A DNA stretch of 9,796 nt from Acidobacteriota bacterium. GTDB lineage: Bacteria; Acidobacteriota; Holophagae; Holophagales; Holophagaceae. Below the pieces are notes generated by a model, which made no database searches, was not told the DNA's origin, and saw only the letters and a program-made list of their open reading frames with translations. Of this stretch, positions 9,238 to 9,796 are shown one piece after another. The translations under genes and the position numbers were made by a program. Positions within the stretch are counted from its first letter, which is position 1; each line of letters opens with the position of its first letter. The stretch is from assembly GCA_021778785.1 (NCBI GenBank), contig JAJYBX010000040.1, forward strand, positions 1 through 9,796, given 5' to 3'.

Positions 9238-9796
9238 TCAGGCCTCCACCGGCATGGAAGATCCGGAGGCGGACTTCACCTGGCCCTGGACCATCGCGAA
9301 GTCCATGCGGCCCAGGTTCACGCCGCCGAAGCCCACCTGGAAGACGAGGGTTTCCCCATGGGCCTGGGGAAGGCGTGTCGGAGCGTCCAGGAAGGTGTGG
9401 CTGTGGCCGCCGATGACGGCATCCACGCCGGGCACGTGGGCCGGCAGGCGCAGGTCGTCGAAATCGCTGTCGAGCATCTGGTAGCCCAGGTGGGAGAGCA
9501 CCACCACCAGGTCGGCCTTCTCCACTTCGCGGAGGTGCTTCACCACGGGATTCAGGCTCGCGAAGGGATCCAGCCAGCCGACGCCTTCGTGGTTCCGGGG
9601 CGCCACCAGGCCCGCGAAGGCCACGCCCACCCCGGTGATGCCCACCCGGATCCCGGGGAAGTCCCGCACCAGGTAGGGCCGGACGCGCTTCCCCAGCTCC
9701 GGGGCGCCCTTGAAGTCGAAGTTGCAGTTCACGAAGGGGAAGGGCGGGTTCGGATGGTCCATGCGCTCCATGGATTCCATGGCCTTCACCAGCATG
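9238..9796 (-). CDS. 5'-nucleotidase/UshA-type metallophosphatase, C-terminal part
   Basis: The frame is open to the right edge, so the N-terminus with the first metal-binding motifs (DxH, GDxxD, GNHE) lies outside the window; the ATG at 9795 is probably internal. The visible 185 residues contain PFVNCNFDF, the strand IRVGITGVGV, DLVVVLSHLGYQ (metal-ligand His of the SHxG motif) and VDAVIGGHSHTFLDAP (the GGHSHT motif), followed by QVGFGGVNLGRMDF. These are the conserved blocks of the calcineurin-like metallophosphatase domain of the 5'-nucleotidase/UshA family, which hydrolyses nucleotides or related phosphoesters, usually outside the cytoplasm. The protein ends soon after this domain and lacks the separate C-terminal 5'-nucleotidase substrate-binding domain of UshA. 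This points to a single-domain member whose substrate cannot be predicted. Confidence 0.88.
   Translation of the reverse strand, partial: MLVKAMESMERMDHPNPPFPFVNCNFDFKGAPELGKRVRPYLVRDFPGIRVGITGVGVAFAGLVAPRNHEGVGWLDPFASLNPVVKHLREVEKADLVVVLSHLGYQMLDSDFDDLRLPAHVPGVDAVIGGHSHTFLDAPTRLPQAHGETLVFQVGFGGVNLGRMDFAMVQGQVKSASGSSMPVEA

Overview
The window is GC-rich (roughly 70% by eye), densely coded bacterial DNA with short intergenic gaps, strong G/C bias at third codon positions and no mobile elements, RNA genes or CRISPR arrays that I can see. The combination of a monomeric NADP-type isocitrate dehydrogenase, a long formate--tetrahydrofolate ligase and a LiaF-like/LytS-type membrane cassette fits a free-living Gram-negative such as Acidobacteriota (Holophaga/Geothrix group) or a deltaproteobacterial lineage. 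That taxonomic guess is an inference at low to moderate confidence.

Layout. Positions 1-1411 (minus strand) hold a tightly packed four-gene cassette, read right to left: a 37-residue single-helix membrane protein, a 129-residue four-helix membrane protein, a 235-residue protein with the same four-helix module plus a beta-rich LiaF-like C-terminal domain, and the start of a LytS/YehU-type sensor histidine kinase that runs off the left edge. All three junctions overlap (ATGA, ATGA, TGATG), so the four proteins are probably translationally coupled. Just upstream lies a tandem direct repeat with a 21-bp period whose spacing and core resemble binding sites of LytTR-type response regulators. Next on the minus strand (1501-2109) is a YigZ/IMPACT-family protein.

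Positions 2217-6852 (plus strand) carry fhs (formate--tetrahydrofolate ligase, 636 aa, of the long type resembling the synthetase domain of eukaryotic C1-THF synthase) and, 43 bp later, a large exported protein of unknown function (893 aa). A perfect 15-bp-stem hairpin at 6863-6894 separates this from the convergent minus-strand gene for monomeric isocitrate dehydrogenase (6907-9129, 740 aa), in which every active-site and NADP-binding position I could recall from the Azotobacter vinelandii enzyme is present at the same residue number. The right edge (9238-9796, minus) holds the C-terminal part of a 5'-nucleotidase-type metallophosphatase.

How the genes work together. The IDH (NADPH and 2-oxoglutarate supply) and Fhs (10-formyl-THF supply) are central metabolism. 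The left cassette looks like an envelope-sensing module, by analogy with LiaF-type systems. No evidence links these blocks functionally. The most interesting material is the overlapping membrane cassette with its tiny first gene and putative operator, followed by the unrecognised 893-aa exported protein. I see no clear-cut new defence or mobile system.
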